A stretch of 48,082 bases of DNA from Streptomyces aurantiacus (GTDB lineage: Bacteria; Actinomycetota; Actinomycetes; Streptomycetales; Streptomycetaceae). Each line of letters begins with the position of its first letter. The stretch's first letter is position 1. The notes below the pieces were generated by a model, which was given only the letters and a program-made list of their open reading frames with translations, searched no databases and was not told the DNA's origin. Both the position numbers and the translations under genes were made by a program. The stretch is taken from the NCBI RefSeq assembly GCF_001418335.1, contig NZ_LIPP01000087.1, positions 415 to 48,496 of the forward strand, written 5' to 3'. This document shows positions 18,650-28,400 of the stretch, piece after piece.

Positions 18650-19966
18650 TCAGCCCGTGACCGGTTCCGCCGTCACCGCCTTCACGGGCCGTGTCTCCGG
18701 GAGCAGCGCGAAGCATCCGGGGCTGAGCAGCGCGATGCCCGTCAGATAGGCGGCCACGCCCCAGGGCACCCGCCCGCTCTGGTCGGCGATCGCCGTCGCC
18801 ACGATCGGGGTGAGCGCGCCTCCGAGCACCCCGCCCAGGTTGTAGCCCACCGCCGCGCCCGTGCAGCGCACCCGCGGTTCGTACAGCTCCGGCAGATACG
18901 CGGCGATCACGGCGAACATCGTCACGAAGGCGATCAGCGCCACCAGAAAGCCGAGGAACATCAGCAGCGGTTCGCCCGTCGACAGCAGTGCGATCATCGG
19001 GAACATCCACACCGCGGCGCCCGCGCAGCCGGCCAGGCACAGGGGCCGCCGTCCGTAACGGTCGCTCAGGACAGCCACCAGCGGAGTGAGCGCGCCCTTC
19101 ACCACGACGGCCGCCATGATGCAGGCCAGCATGACGGTACGGCTCACCCCGAGCCGCTCGGTCGCGTAGGCGAGGGACCAGGTCGTCACCGCGTAGAACA
19201 GCGCGTACCCGACCGCGAGCGCCCCCGCCGTCAGCAGCACGAGTCGCCAGTGGCCGCGGACCACTTCGACGAGCGGTACGCGCGCGTGCTCCCGCAGTTC
19301 GAGGAACCGCGGGCTCTCGGCGAGCGAGGAGCGCAGCCACAGCCCGGCCGCGGCGAGCACGCCCGCCGCCCAGAACGGCACCCGCCAGCCCCAGGCCGCG
19401 AACTGCGCCTCCGAGAGCGTCGCCGACAGCGCCAGCATCACGCCGTTGGCGAGGACGAAGCCCAGCGCCGGACCGATCTGGGGGAAGCTCGACCACAGTC
19501 CGCGACGGTCGGCGGGCGCGTGCTCCGCGGTCAGCAGCACCGCCCCGCCCCACTCCCCGCCGAGCCCGAGCCCTTGCAGGAAACGCAGCACGAGGAGCAG
19601 CGCGGGAGCGGCCGTACCGATGGAGTCGTACGTCGGTACGCAGCCGACCGCGACGGTCGCGGCGCCGGTCAGCAACAGGGAGGCGACGAGCACGGGCCGC
19701 CGTCCGTGCCGGTCCCCGATGTGGCCGAACAGGACCGAGCCCAGGGGCCGCGCCACGAACCCGACCCCGAAGGTCGCGAAGGCGGCCAGCGTCCCCGCCA
19801 CCGGCGAGAACGTGGGGAAGAACAGGGGACCGAGGACGAGCGCGGCCGCCGTCCCGTAGACGAAGAAGTCGTAGAACTCGATGGCCGTCCCGGCGAGCGC
19901 GGCGGCCGCGAGCCGCAACATGGAAGGGGGACCGGAAGGGGGATTTACTGTGCGTACACGATGCAT
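18650..19966 (-). CDS. MFS transporter of the metabolite:H+ symporter (MHS) type
   Basis: A 438-residue protein with twelve predicted helices. Signature stretches of the MHS/proline-betaine branch are [72 protein letters not shown] and LSDRYGRRP. The substrate, probably an organic acid or osmolyte, cannot be decided. The start is uncertain: ATG 19966 gives a 15-residue leader without a good ribosome binding site, and ATG 19921 (MLRLAAAAL) begins right at the first helix. It converges closely on the antiporter gene (9 bp between stop codons). Confidence 0.88.
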   Translation of the reverse strand: MHRVRTVNPPSGPPSMLRLAAAALAGTAIEFYDFFVYGTAAALVLGPLFFPTFSPVAGTLAAFATFGVGFVARPLGSVLFGHIGDRHGRRPVLVASLLLTGAATVAVGCVPTYDSIGTAAPALLLVLRFLQGLGLGGEWGGAVLLTAEHAPADRRGLWSSFPQIGPALGFVLANGVMLALSATLSEAQFAAWGWRVPFWAAGVLAAAGLWLRSSLAESPRFLELREHARVPLVEVVRGHWRLVLLTAGALAVGYALFYAVTTWSLAYATERLGVSRTVMLACIMAAVVVKGALTPLVAVLSDRYGRRPLCLAGCAGAAVWMFPMIALLSTGEPLLMFLGFLVALIAFVTMFAVIAAYLPELYEPRVRCTGAAVGYNLGGVLGGALTPIVATAIADQSGRVPWGVAAYLTGIALLSPGCFALLPETRPVKAVTAEPVTG

Positions 19967-20155
19967 GCCGCGTCAACTACCCACGGTCACCAGGGGTTAC
20001 GGGGGCGCGCGGGGGCCCAGGGGCTTCAGTGCATCACCGTGATGCGCCGGGCAGAGCGGTGGGCAGGGCACAGGCCGTCCCGGTGTCCGCGCACCGTGAT
20101 AAACCGGGTCAGCGGTCCTGAACGGACCGGCCCACCCGATCGGACCGGAGGAACC
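19967..20155. other. Divergent promoter region between the MFS gene and aroQ
   Basis: About 190 bases with no gene. It includes G-rich runs near 20000-20020 and the aroQ ribosome binding site at its right edge. On the minus strand TTGACG stands just upstream of the MFS start and could be a -35 element. Confidence 0.4.
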
Positions 20156-20629
20156 GTGCCCCGCACCCTCGCCAGCGCCCCCATCATGATTCTCAACGGC
20201 CCCAACCTGAATCTCCTCGGCCAGCGGCAGCCGGAGATCTACGGTTCGGACACCCTCGCCGACATCGAGGCGTTGTGCGCCAAGGCGGCGGCCGCGCACG
20301 GCGGCACGGTCGACTTCCGGCAGTCCAACCACGAGGGGGAGCTGGTCGACTGGATCCACGAGGCACGCCTCGGCCACTCGGGGATCGTGATCAACCCGGG
20401 CGCCTACTCGCACACCTCCGTCGCGATCCTGGACGCGCTCAACACCTGTGACGGCCTGCCCGTGTTGGAGGTCCACATCTCCAACATCCACAAGCGCGAG
20501 GAGTTCCGGCACCACTCGTACGTCTCGCTTCGTGCCGACGGGGTCATCGCGGGCTGCGGTGTGCAGGGGTACGTGTTCGGGGTGGAGCGGGTCGCGGCGC
20601 TGGCGGGGACGGGGCGGGCGCAGGCCTGA
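20156..20629 (+). CDS. aroQ: 3-dehydroquinate dehydratase, type II
   Basis: A 157-residue type II dehydroquinase. Conserved blocks are [18 protein letters not shown] (with the catalytic Arg/Tyr loop), [35 protein letters not shown] and [21 protein letters not shown], which supply the active-site Asn, His and Arg. It dehydrates 3-dehydroquinate in the shikimate pathway, or in quinate catabolism if partnered. No other shikimate gene is adjacent. The GTG start has GGAGGA 4 nt upstream. Upstream in-frame codons in a much longer frame are antisense to the MFS gene and not coding. Confidence 0.95.
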   Translation: MPRTLASAPIMILNGPNLNLLGQRQPEIYGSDTLADIEALCAKAAAAHGGTVDFRQSNHEGELVDWIHEARLGHSGIVINPGAYSHTSVAILDALNTCDGLPVLEVHISNIHKREEFRHHSYVSLRADGVIAGCGVQGYVFGVERVAALAGTGRAQA

Positions 20630-20719
20630 CGACCACGGGTGAGAGGCCGGGTGAGTCGCCACGCGAGAGCCGCCACGGGTGAGCGGTCACACGTGAGCGA
20701 TCACCGGTCACCGATCACC

Positions 20720-20751
20720 GGCGGTCAGGCGGTCGGGCGGTCGGGCGGTCG
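20720..20751. repeat. 8-nt tandem repeat downstream of aroQ
   Basis: GGCGGTCA followed by three copies of GGCGGTCG, without interruption, between the convergent aroQ and ABC-transporter genes. It is flanked on the left by a repeated GATCACCGG pair and on the right by three ATGACCT words spaced 11-14 nt apart. Confidence 0.8.
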
Positions 20752-20812
20752 ATGTCAGTGGCGGGTGCCACCATCGACACATGACCTCGCGCATGACCTG
20801 TCCGATGACCTC

Positions 20813-21583
20813 TCAGAGCCGTCCCGCCTCCACGATCCGTCGCAGAAAGCGTCGCGTGCGCTCCTCCCGCGGCTCGCCGAAGATCTCCTCGGCCGTGCCG
20901 CGCTCCAGCACGACCCCGCCGTCGAGGAAGCAGACCTGGTCCGCGACATCGCGGGCGAAGCCCATCTCGTGCGTGGCCAGCACCATGGTCATGCCGTCGT
21001 CCTTCAAGTCCCGGACGACGCCCAGGACTTCGCCCACGAGCTCCGGATCGAGGGCGGCGGTGACCTCGTCGAGGAGCAGCAGGCGGGGGCGTACGGCCAG
21101 GGCGCGGACGATAGCGGCCCGTTGCTGCTGGCCGCCGCTCAGCCGGTCGGGATACTCGTCGGCCTTGGCGCCGAGCCCGAGCCGGTCGAGCAGCTCGCGG
21201 GCGCGTGCCTGTGCCTCCCCGCGGTCCATGCCGTGCACGCGGCGCGGGGCGAGCGTGATGTTCTCCATGACGGTCATGTGCGGGAACAGGTTGTACGCCT
21301 GGAAGACCACGCCGATGCGGCGGCGCACCGCGTCCTGGTCGGTCCGCGGGTCGGTGATCTCCTCGTCGTCCAGCCAGATGGCGCCGTCGTCGATCTCCTC
21401 CAACAGGTTCGCGCAGCGCAGCAGGGTGGACTTGCCGGACCCCGAGGCCCCGATCAGCGCCGTCACCGTGTGCGGAGCGACCTCCAGGTCGACGTCGCGC
21501 AGCACGACCGAACTGCCGAAGGTCTTGCGGACGGCCTCCATACGCAGCACGGGGGCGGCGGAGTCCGTGGTCGCCCGGCTCAT
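20813..21583 (-). CDS. Polar amino-acid ABC transporter, ATP-binding subunit
   Basis: A 256-residue ATPase of the GlnQ type. Walker A is GASGSGKST (about residues 44-52), the Q-loop lies in VVFQAYNLFPHMTV, the signature is LSGGQQQRAAIVRALA, Walker B is LLLLDEVTAALDPE, and the switch His is in ATHEMGFARDVAD. It energises uptake with the permease and binding protein encoded just upstream. The ATG overlaps the permease stop by 4 nt (ATGA), so translation is coupled. A longer frame to 22213 is a shadow of the permease. Substrate specificity is not readable; glutamate/glutamine-type or another polar amino acid is likely. Confidence 0.93.
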   Translation of the reverse strand: MSRATTDSAAPVLRMEAVRKTFGSSVVLRDVDLEVAPHTVTALIGASGSGKSTLLRCANLLEEIDDGAIWLDDEEITDPRTDQDAVRRRIGVVFQAYNLFPHMTVMENITLAPRRVHGMDRGEAQARARELLDRLGLGAKADEYPDRLSGGQQQRAAIVRALAVRPRLLLLDEVTAALDPELVGEVLGVVRDLKDDGMTMVLATHEMGFARDVADQVCFLDGGVVLERGTAEEIFGEPREERTRRFLRRIVEAGRL

Positions 21584-22494
21584 ATGGTTCCTCCCTGTGC
21601 CTGTCGGCGGTCCATCCGCGCCGTGACCCAGTCCGTGAATCGGGTCATGGGAATGGTCAGTGCGACGAAGACCAGTCCCGCGACGATGTACGGCGTGTAG
21701 TTGAGGCTGCGGCCCACGATGATGTCCGCGGCACGTACGGCGTCGACCGCGCCGCCGATCGAGACGAGTCCGGTGTCCTTCTGCAGCGACACCAGGTCGT
21801 TGAGCAGCGGCGGCACCTGGCGGCGTACGGCCTGGGGCAGGACCACGTACCGCAGTGCCTGACGGTTGCTCAGCCCGAGCGAGCGCGCCGCGGCCCGCTG
21901 CGAGGGATGCACCGACTCGATGCCGGCGCGGAACACCTCGGCGACGTACGCCGAGTACGTCAGCGTGAGCGCCGTGCCGCCCAGCAGCACCGGATCGACC
22001 GTGATGCCCTGCAGCCGCAGCGCCGGAACGCCCAGAACCACGATCATCAGGTTGATGATCAGCGGCAGGCCGCGGAAGAAGTCGGTGTACGCGGCGGCCA
22101 GCGCCCGAAGGGGGAAGAAGACCGGACCGCGCAGGGTGCGGGCGACGGCGATCAGCATGCCGAGTACGAGGACCGCCGCGCCGCACACGAGCAGCAGCCG
22201 GACGTTCAGCCACAGACCTTCCAGAACCTTGGGGAACGCCTCGCGCGCGTACCGCGCGTTGAAGAACGTCTCCTTGGCACGCGGCCAGCCGGGTGCGTTG
22301 ACGACGACGAGGTAGAGGAGGACACCGGTCACCAGAGTGGAGAGCGCGGCGATCGTGGTCGCGCGGCGGGCACGCGAGCGCTTGTGGCGCTCACGCTCGA
22401 TCCGCCGCCGCGACGGGACATACGGATCGTGTGCGTCGCCCTCGGCAGGCCCTTTGCCGGGTCCCTCGCCCGACTCCGCCTTCACGACGGTCAC
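21580..22494 (-). CDS. Polar amino-acid ABC transporter, permease subunit
   Basis: A 304-residue membrane protein of the HisMQ/GlnP type. It has a basic cytoplasmic N-terminus (PSRRRIERERHKRSRARR), then about five to six helices. The EAA loop, which contacts the ATPase, is RAAARSLGLSNRQALRYVVLPQAVRRQVPPLLNDLVSLQKDTGL. FFRGLPLIINLM is characteristic of the family. The GTG start overlaps the stop of the binding-protein gene by 4 nt; a second in-frame GTG three codons later is possible. There is one permease gene, so the transporter probably uses a homodimer. Confidence 0.92.
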   Translation of the reverse strand: MTVVKAESGEGPGKGPAEGDAHDPYVPSRRRIERERHKRSRARRATTIAALSTLVTGVLLYLVVVNAPGWPRAKETFFNARYAREAFPKVLEGLWLNVRLLLVCGAAVLVLGMLIAVARTLRGPVFFPLRALAAAYTDFFRGLPLIINLMIVVLGVPALRLQGITVDPVLLGGTALTLTYSAYVAEVFRAGIESVHPSQRAAARSLGLSNRQALRYVVLPQAVRRQVPPLLNDLVSLQKDTGLVSIGGAVDAVRAADIIVGRSLNYTPYIVAGLVFVALTIPMTRFTDWVTARMDRRQAQGGTI

Positions 22495-23375
22495 TTGAGT
22501 ACCGGCGCGTCGACGGCGTCGGACAGCCACTGCTTCTCGATGGCGGCGAGGGAGCCGTCTTCGCGCAGGGCGTCCACGGCGTCCGTCACGCACGAGGTGA
22601 GCGCGCTGCCCTTGTCCAGCACGAGCCCGAACTGCTCCGGTGCGCCGCCCTGGTTCTCGAACTGCCCGACGATCCTCGCGTCCGTGACCTCGGCCGCGGT
22701 GATGTAGAACGCGGTCGGCAGGTCGACCACGATGGCGTCCACCTGACCGTTCTTGAGCGCGGACTTGGCCTGGTCGTTCTTCGCGTACGCGGCCGGTGCC
22801 CGGGTCGGCTTCACCACGTCGTCGATGTAGTCGAGGCTGGTCGTGCCGACCTGCGCGCCCAGCTTGACGCCCCTGAGGTCGGCGATGCTCTTCGCCCGGG
22901 CGGCCTTGGAGTCCTTCAGCGCGATGACGGCCTGGCGCACGTCGTAGTAGCCGGACGAGAAGTCGACGGCCCTCTTGCGTTCGTCGCTGATCGACACCTG
23001 GTTGATGTCGAGGTCGAAGGTCTTCTCGCCGGGCGCGAAGGCCTTGTTGAAGGGCACGGTCTGCCAGACGACGTCACCCTTGTCGTACCCGAGCTGCTTC
23101 GCCACGGCGTACGCGACGGCCGACTCGAAGCCCTTGCCGTTGGCCGGCTTGCCGTCCGTGAACCACGGCTCGTACGCGGGCTCGTCCGTCGCGACGGTCA
23201 GCTTGCCGGAGGTCTCGGTGTCCAGCTTGCCCTTGGCGCACGACGCGCCGGAGGGCTTGTCGGCGGCCTTGTCCTCGGGGTCCTCGGGCTGCGGGGCACA
23301 GCCGACGGCGACGGCGAGCAGAGCGACGGTGGCGGCGGACAGAGCCCCGCGCAGGGTGACTTGGGCAGGATGCAT
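22491..23375 (-). CDS. Amino-acid ABC transporter substrate-binding lipoprotein
   Basis: A 294-residue family 3 solute-binding protein. The start MHPAQVTLRG leads into a lipoprotein signal with lipobox AVAVGC (Cys 26). The mature part has KLTVATDEPAYEPWF, FDLDINQVSISDERKRAVDFSSGYYDVRQAVIALK and a second lobe with DAIVVDLPTAFY. The domain organisation matches polar amino-acid binding proteins. An upstream in-frame ATG at 23435 would place 20 non-signal residues in front and is disfavoured. It is the first gene of a three-gene operon (binding protein, permease, ATPase) with 4-nt overlaps. Confidence 0.92.
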   Translation of the reverse strand: MHPAQVTLRGALSAATVALLAVAVGCAPQPEDPEDKAADKPSGASCAKGKLDTETSGKLTVATDEPAYEPWFTDGKPANGKGFESAVAYAVAKQLGYDKGDVVWQTVPFNKAFAPGEKTFDLDINQVSISDERKRAVDFSSGYYDVRQAVIALKDSKAARAKSIADLRGVKLGAQVGTTSLDYIDDVVKPTRAPAAYAKNDQAKSALKNGQVDAIVVDLPTAFYITAAEVTDARIVGQFENQGGAPEQFGLVLDKGSALTSCVTDAVDALREDGSLAAIEKQWLSDAVDAPVLK

Positions 23376-23845
23376 GGCGGGAGAGTGGCAGTGCGCGGGC
23401 CCGGCTGTCGAGGTCACAGCGACAACTGTCCGCATAGTGGGAACGGGTGTTGCAATGCTGTGAACTGGTGTGACATCAGCGGCGATTCACGTGTCCACCG
23501 GGCCGAACCCCGGGGCGGTGGCCGCCGGACGTCGGCCACCGCTGCCGAGCGGGGCCGCCGGCCGAGGGCGGGGATCGAATGGCCGGCGGCCCGTCCGCGC
23601 AGGAGCCGTCATCCTGTGCGGGACTGCTACCAGTGGACAGCGTGCCCCCGGGCGCGGGGAGCGCGCGCGGGGCACCGGCGTGAGCGCTCGGTTCACACGG
23701 GGCGCGCGCCGACGCGCGCGCTCCCCGGCATCGCATGCCGCAGCGGACGTCCCACAGACGTCCGCCCGCCTCCCGGCGGGCAGCCGACAGCGGACCGTTC
23801 ACCGTCCCGCTCGCGGCACAGGCGGATGCACCAGCCCCGTGCGCT
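23376..23845. other. 470-bp region with no supported gene
   Basis: It lies between the start of the binding-protein gene and the 3' end of the MBL hydrolase gene, both on the minus strand. Several ORFs exist on both strands, but none has a ribosome binding site plus a recognisable protein. The part near 23690-23730 is an alternating GC tract (GGCGCGCGCCGACGCGCGCG). The ABC operon promoter must lie near 23400-23470, where the sequence is less GC-rich. The right edge carries one copy of a 16-bp direct repeat. Confidence 0.5.
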
Positions 23846-23862
23846 TCACCAGCCCCGTGCGC
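23829..23862. repeat. 16-bp direct repeat spanning the MBL hydrolase stop codon
   Basis: CACCAGCCCCGTGCGC occurs at 23829-23844 and again at 23847-23862. The second copy encodes the last residues and stop of the minus-strand hydrolase, and the first lies just past the stop. Confidence 0.85.
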
Positions 23863-24502
23863 GCCACTCCGGCAGATGGGGCCGCTCCGAGCCCAGTGTC
23901 GTGTCGTTGCCGTGTCCCGGGTAGACCCAGGTCTCGTCGGGCAGGGTGCCGAAGATCTTCGTCTCGACATCGTGGATCAGACTGGCGAAGGCTTTCGGGT
24001 CCTTACGTGTGTTGCCCACACCACCCGGGAACAGACAGTCACCCGTGAACACATGAGGGTGCCCGTGCGGGTCGTCGTAGACCAGCGCGATCGAGCCGGG
24101 TGTGTGGCCCACCAGATGGCGCGCGGTCAGCTCCACGTGTCCCACCCGGATCGTGTCGCCGTCCCCGACCGGGACGTCCGTCGGGACGGGGATGCCGTCG
24201 ACGTCGTCCCGTCCGGCGTACGTACGCGCGCCCGTGGTCGCCACCACCTCCGCGAGCGCCTGCCAGTGGTCGCCGTGCCGATGGGTGGTCACCACGGACG
24301 TGATCCCGTCGTCGCCGATCAGCGTGAGCAGCGTCCCGGCGTCGTCGGCCGCGTCGATCAGCAGCTGCTCGTCCGTGGCCCGGCAGCGCAGCACGTAGGC
24401 GTTGTTGTCCATCGGGCCGACCGCGACCTTGGAGATCATCAGGTCCCGCAGCTCGTGCACATCCGCAGGGCCGCCGACCTTCACCGCTCCGCTGTACGTC
24501 AT
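23846..24502 (-). CDS. MBL-fold metallo-hydrolase (glyoxalase II-like)
   Basis: A 218-residue metallo-beta-lactamase-fold protein. Metal-ligand motifs in order are TTHRHGDHWQAL (HxHxDH), VGHTPGSIALVYDD, HVFTGDCLFPGGVGNTR (the bridging Asp) and WVYPGHGNDTTLG. NAYVLRCRATDEQLLIDAADD is the usual first strand pair. The pattern is that of glyoxalase II-like thioester hydrolases; with mycothiol as the main thiol in these bacteria, a mycothiol conjugate is a plausible substrate. The start MTYSGAV at 24502 is preferred, and the frame to 24565 overlaps the neighbouring gene. It is 10 bp downstream of the maleylpyruvate-isomerase-family gene. Confidence 0.9.
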   Translation of the reverse strand: MTYSGAVKVGGPADVHELRDLMISKVAVGPMDNNAYVLRCRATDEQLLIDAADDAGTLLTLIGDDGITSVVTTHRHGDHWQALAEVVATTGARTYAGRDDVDGIPVPTDVPVGDGDTIRVGHVELTARHLVGHTPGSIALVYDDPHGHPHVFTGDCLFPGGVGNTRKDPKAFASLIHDVETKIFGTLPDETWVYPGHGNDTTLGSERPHLPEWRARGW

Positions 24503-24512
24503 ACCGCTCAGC

Positions 24513-25202
24513 CTATAGCGGGGGCGGTACGGGAAGGGGTCCGCCCGCGACGAGCAGCTCGGCACCCTTCCGGCGCCCGGTGAGCCAGCCGAGCAGGACG
24601 GGGGCGGGACCTGTCACGGTGACCTCGGGCCCGCCTCCGGAGGCGCGTCCCGTGCTCCACGCGTGCGTGCCGTCCGTGACGCGGGTGGACGGGAGCTCGG
24701 GGTGCCCGGCGAAGCGGTCCGCGAGGAAGGCGACCTCCCGTTCCACGAACTCCGCGGGCAGGTCCTCCAGCTCGTACCCGAGCCCCAGGTCCACCCGGTG
24801 CAGCTCGACCTCGATCCACCGCCGGAACGGCAGCCGGGCCACCGAGTCGGTGACCCCGTTGCGCAGCTCCACGGTGCGGGACCAGTCGGCGAGTGCCGCC
24901 CCGCTCTCCTGGAAGCGGGCCGCGCTGTCGCGCAGGTCGGTGAGCTGTGTCTCCAGGGGCCTGGGGGCGTCCCGCTCGATGTCGGCGTCCCGGGCGCCCT
25001 CGGAGGCGTACATCGGCCGCCCCTCCAGGACGTTCACGAGGGCGTCCGCGTTGCGGGAGAGATGAGCCAGGACATGGCCACGGCTCCAGCCGGGCAGCCG
25101 TGACGGTTGGGTCACAGAAGCGTTGTCCAGCCCGGCGACTGCGCTGAGCAGCCGATCGGTCGCGTCACGTACAGACGCCAGGTCGCGCACATGATCATTC
25201 AT
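24513..25202 (-). CDS. Maleylpyruvate isomerase / mycothiol-dependent DinB-like enzyme
   Basis: A 229-residue protein of the mycothiol-dependent maleylpyruvate isomerase family. The N-terminal DinB-like helical bundle contains LPGWSRGHVLAHLSRNADALVNVLEG, whose His residues bind the divalent metal with a later His in RWIEVELHRVDLGLGYE. The C-terminal part is a small alpha/beta domain. The family opens or isomerises substrates with mycothiol as cofactor, and several members are only annotated by homology. The start MNDHVRDLAS is supported by TATCGT ending 7 nt upstream, which suggests a leaderless message. With the adjacent glyoxalase II-like hydrolase it may form a thiol-dependent detoxification pair. 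Confidence 0.88.
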   Translation of the reverse strand: MNDHVRDLASVRDATDRLLSAVAGLDNASVTQPSRLPGWSRGHVLAHLSRNADALVNVLEGRPMYASEGARDADIERDAPRPLETQLTDLRDSAARFQESGAALADWSRTVELRNGVTDSVARLPFRRWIEVELHRVDLGLGYELEDLPAEFVEREVAFLADRFAGHPELPSTRVTDGTHAWSTGRASGGGPEVTVTGPAPVLLGWLTGRRKGAELLVAGGPLPVPPPL

Positions 25203-25209
25203 GCGTCCG

Positions 25210-25238
25210 ACGATAGCCCCGCCACACGTTCGGGTGAA
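25210..25238 (-). promoter_or_regulatory. Vegetative-type promoter, leaderless, of the mycothiol-family enzyme gene
   Basis: On the minus strand TTCACC (25238-25233), 17-nt spacer, TATCGT (25215-25210), then 7 nt to the ATG at 25202. It lacks the TGTCRGTG upstream element, unlike the damage-type promoters in this window. Confidence 0.55.
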
Positions 25239-25347
25239 GGTGGTGGACAGCCTCCGCAAATCGAATGCGCGTGCTATATGGTCATGGGCGGCGCCTGGCA
25301 TTCTTGGAAGCCCGGGATTGTTCTCATCGAGACGAACCGAACCGGCG

Positions 25348-25370
25348 TTGTCAGTGGCTCCCCCTAGTCT
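25348..25370 (+). promoter_or_regulatory. PafBC-type DNA-damage promoter of uvrA
   Basis: TTGTCAGTG (25348-25356), 8 nt, TAGTCT (25365-25370). It is an exact consensus match. The transcript would start near 25377 and have a leader of about 50 nt. Confidence 0.85.
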
Positions 25371-25426
25371 GAGAAAGACGTGGGGCCTCGCCCCTGTCAC
25401 TTCTCTCAAGAAAGGTGCGGACCGGC

Positions 25427-28400
25427 GTGGCCGACCGTCTCATCGTCCGTGGAGCGCGCGAGCACAACCTGAAGAATGTCTCGCTCGACCTCCCGCGCGA
25501 CTCGCTCATCGTCTTCACGGGCCTGTCGGGGTCGGGCAAGTCCTCGCTGGCCTTCGACACGATCTTCGCCGAGGGACAGCGGCGCTACGTGGAATCGCTG
25601 TCCTCGTACGCCCGGCAGTTCCTCGGCCAGATGGACAAGCCGGACGTCGACTTCATCGAGGGCCTCTCCCCTGCGGTCTCCATCGACCAGAAGTCGACCT
25701 CGCGCAACCCGCGCTCGACGGTCGGCACCATCACCGAGGTCTACGACTACCTGCGTCTGCTCTTCGCGCGCATCGGCAAGCCGCACTGCCCCGAGTGCGG
25801 CCGTCCCATCTCGCGCCAGTCGCCGCAGGCCATCGTCGACAAGGTCCTGGAGCTCCCGCAGGGCAGCCGCTTCCAGGTGCTCTCGCCGCTGGTGCGTGAG
25901 CGCAAGGGAGAGTTCGTCGACCTCTTCGCCGACCTCCAGACCAAGGGGTACAGCAGGGCCCGGGTCGACGGCGAGACGATCCAGCTCACCGAGCCGCCCA
26001 CGCTGAAGAAGCAGGAGAAGCACACCATCGAGGTGGTCGTCGACCGCCTCACGGTCAAGGACGGCGCCAAGCGCCGCCTGACCGACTCCGTGGAGACCGC
26101 GCTCGGCCTCTCCGGAGGCATGGTCGTGCTCGATTTCGTCGACCTCCCGGCCGATGACCCCGAGCGCGAGCGTATGTACTCCGAGCACCTGTACTGCGCG
26201 TACGACGACCTGTCCTTCGAGGAGATGGAGCCCCGCTCCTTCTCCTTCAACTCGCCCTTCGGCGCCTGCCCGGAGTGCTCCGGCATCGGCACGCGCATGG
26301 AGGTCGATGCCGAGCTGATCGTCCCGGACGAGGACAAGTCCCTCGACGAGGGCGCCATCCACCCCTGGTCGCACGGGCACACCAAGGACTACTTCGCGCG
26401 CCTGATCGGAGCCCTCGCGGACGCGTTGGGATTCCGGACCGACATCCCCTTCGCCGGTCTCCCGCAGCGCGCCAAGAAGGCCCTCCTGTACGGGCACAAG
26501 ACGCAGATCGAGGTCCGCTACCGGAACCGGTACGGCAGAGAGCGTGTGTACACCACGCCCTTCGAAGGCGCCGTCCCCTTCGTGAAGCGCCGGCACGGCG
26601 AGGCCGAGAGCGACGCGAGCCGCGAGCGCTTCGAGGGCTACATGCGCGAGGTGCCCTGTCCCACCTGTGAGGGCACGCGCCTCAAGCCGGTCGTCCTCGC
26701 GGTCACGGTCATGGAGAAGTCCATCGCCGAGGTCGCCGCCATGTCCATCAGCGACTGCGCGGAGTTCCTGGGCGAGCTCAAGCTCGACGCCCGCGACAAG
26801 AAGATCGCCGAGCGCGTCCTGAAGGAGGTCAACGAACGGCTGCGGTTCCTGGTCGACGTCGGCCTCGACTACCTGTCGCTGAACCGCGCGGCGGGCACCC
26901 TCTCCGGCGGCGAGGCCCAGCGCATCCGGCTGGCCACCCAGATCGGCTCCGGCCTCGTAGGCGTCCTGTACGTCCTGGACGAGCCCTCCATCGGTCTGCA
27001 CCAGCGGGACAACCACCGCCTCATCGAGACCCTCGTCCGGCTGCGCGACATGGGCAACACGCTCATCGTCGTCGAGCACGACGAGGACACCATCAAGGTC
27101 GCCGACTGGATCGTCGACATCGGTCCCGGCGCGGGCGAGCACGGCGGCCACGTCGTGCACAGTGGCTCCCTGAAGGAGCTCCTCGCCAACGAGGAGTCGC
27201 AGACCGGTCAGTACCTGTCCGGCAAGAAGGCCATCCCGCTGCCCGACATCCGGCGCCCGCGCGACCCTTCCCGGCAGCTCACGGTGCACGGAGCCCGTGA
27301 GAACAACCTCCAAGACATCGACGTGTCGTTCCCGCTGGGCGTCCTCACGGCCGTCACGGGAGTCTCGGGCTCCGGCAAGTCCACGCTGGTCAACGACATC
27401 CTGTACACGCACCTGGCCCGCGAGTTGAACGGCGCCAGGAGCGTTCCCGGCCGTCACACGCGCGTGGACGGCGACGACCTCGTCGACAAGGTCGTGCACG
27501 TCGACCAGTCGCCCATCGGCCGCACCCCCCGGTCGAACCCGGCGACGTACACAGGCGTCTTCGACCACGTCCGCAAGCTGTTCGCCGAGACCACCGAGGC
27601 GAAGGTGCGCGGCTACCTGCCCGGCCGCTTCTCCTTCAACGTCAAGGGCGGCCGCTGCGAGAACTGCTCGGGCGACGGCACGATCAAGATCGAGATGAAC
27701 TTCCTCCCGGACGTGTACGTCCCGTGCGAGGTCTGCCACGGTGCCCGCTACAACCGGGAGACCCTGGACGTCCACTACAAGGGCAAGTCCATCGCCGACG
27801 TCCTGAACATGCCGATCGAGGAAGCCATGAACTTCTTCGACGCGGTCCCGCGGATCTCCCGTCACCTCACGACGCTGAACGACGTCGGCCTCGGCTATGT
27901 CAGGCTCGGCCAGTCCGCGACGACCCTGTCCGGCGGTGAGGCCCAGCGCGTGAAGCTCGCCAGCGAGCTCCAGAAGCGGTCCACCGGAAGCACGGTGTAC
28001 GTCCTGGACGAGCCGACCACCGGCCTGCACTTCGAGGACATCAGCAAGCTGCTCGTCGTCCTGTCCGGTCTGGTCGAGAAGGGCAACACGGTCATCGTCA
28101 TCGAGCACAACCTCGATGTCATCAAGACCGCGGACTGGGTCGTCGACATGGGTCCCGAGGGCGGCGGCGGCGGTGGCCTCGTCATCGCCGAGGGCACGCC
28201 CGAGGAGGTCGCCGGGGTGCCGGCCAGCCACACGGGCAAGTTCCTGCGGGAGGTCCTGGGCGCCGAGCGCGTCAGCGACGCCCCGCAGGCGAAGCCCGCG
28301 CGCAAGGCCGCCGCCAGGACGGCCGTGGCGGCCAGGTCGACGACGAGGAAGACGGCGACGGCCAGGACCACGACGGCGAAGTCCGCGGCGGCCAAGACCA

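Noticed and set aside
19250..20155. Long N-terminal extension of AroQ
   Set aside because: It is antisense to the MFS transporter gene; GTG 20156 with GGAGGA gives the standard family length.
20753..20774. A further TGTCAGTG after aroQ
   Set aside because: Eight bases downstream stands CACCAT instead of TANNNT, and no plus-strand gene follows; the essential -10 is missing.
23470..24048. A 192-residue plus-strand ORF left of and overlapping the MBL hydrolase gene
   Set aside because: Arg/Ala/Gly-rich, no ribosome binding site or domain, and it runs antisense into the hydrolase.
25203..25426. LexA (SOS) box before uvrA
   Set aside because: GAACCGAACC occurs, but there is no GAAC-N4-GTTC palindrome; the PafBC-type motif explains the region better.
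25406..28231. A 941-residue ORF on the minus strand opposite uvrA
   Set aside because: It is the exact antisense of uvrA, with the Val/Asp/Leu-rich composition that high-GC third positions give in the opposite strand. No domain or ribosome binding site is seen.
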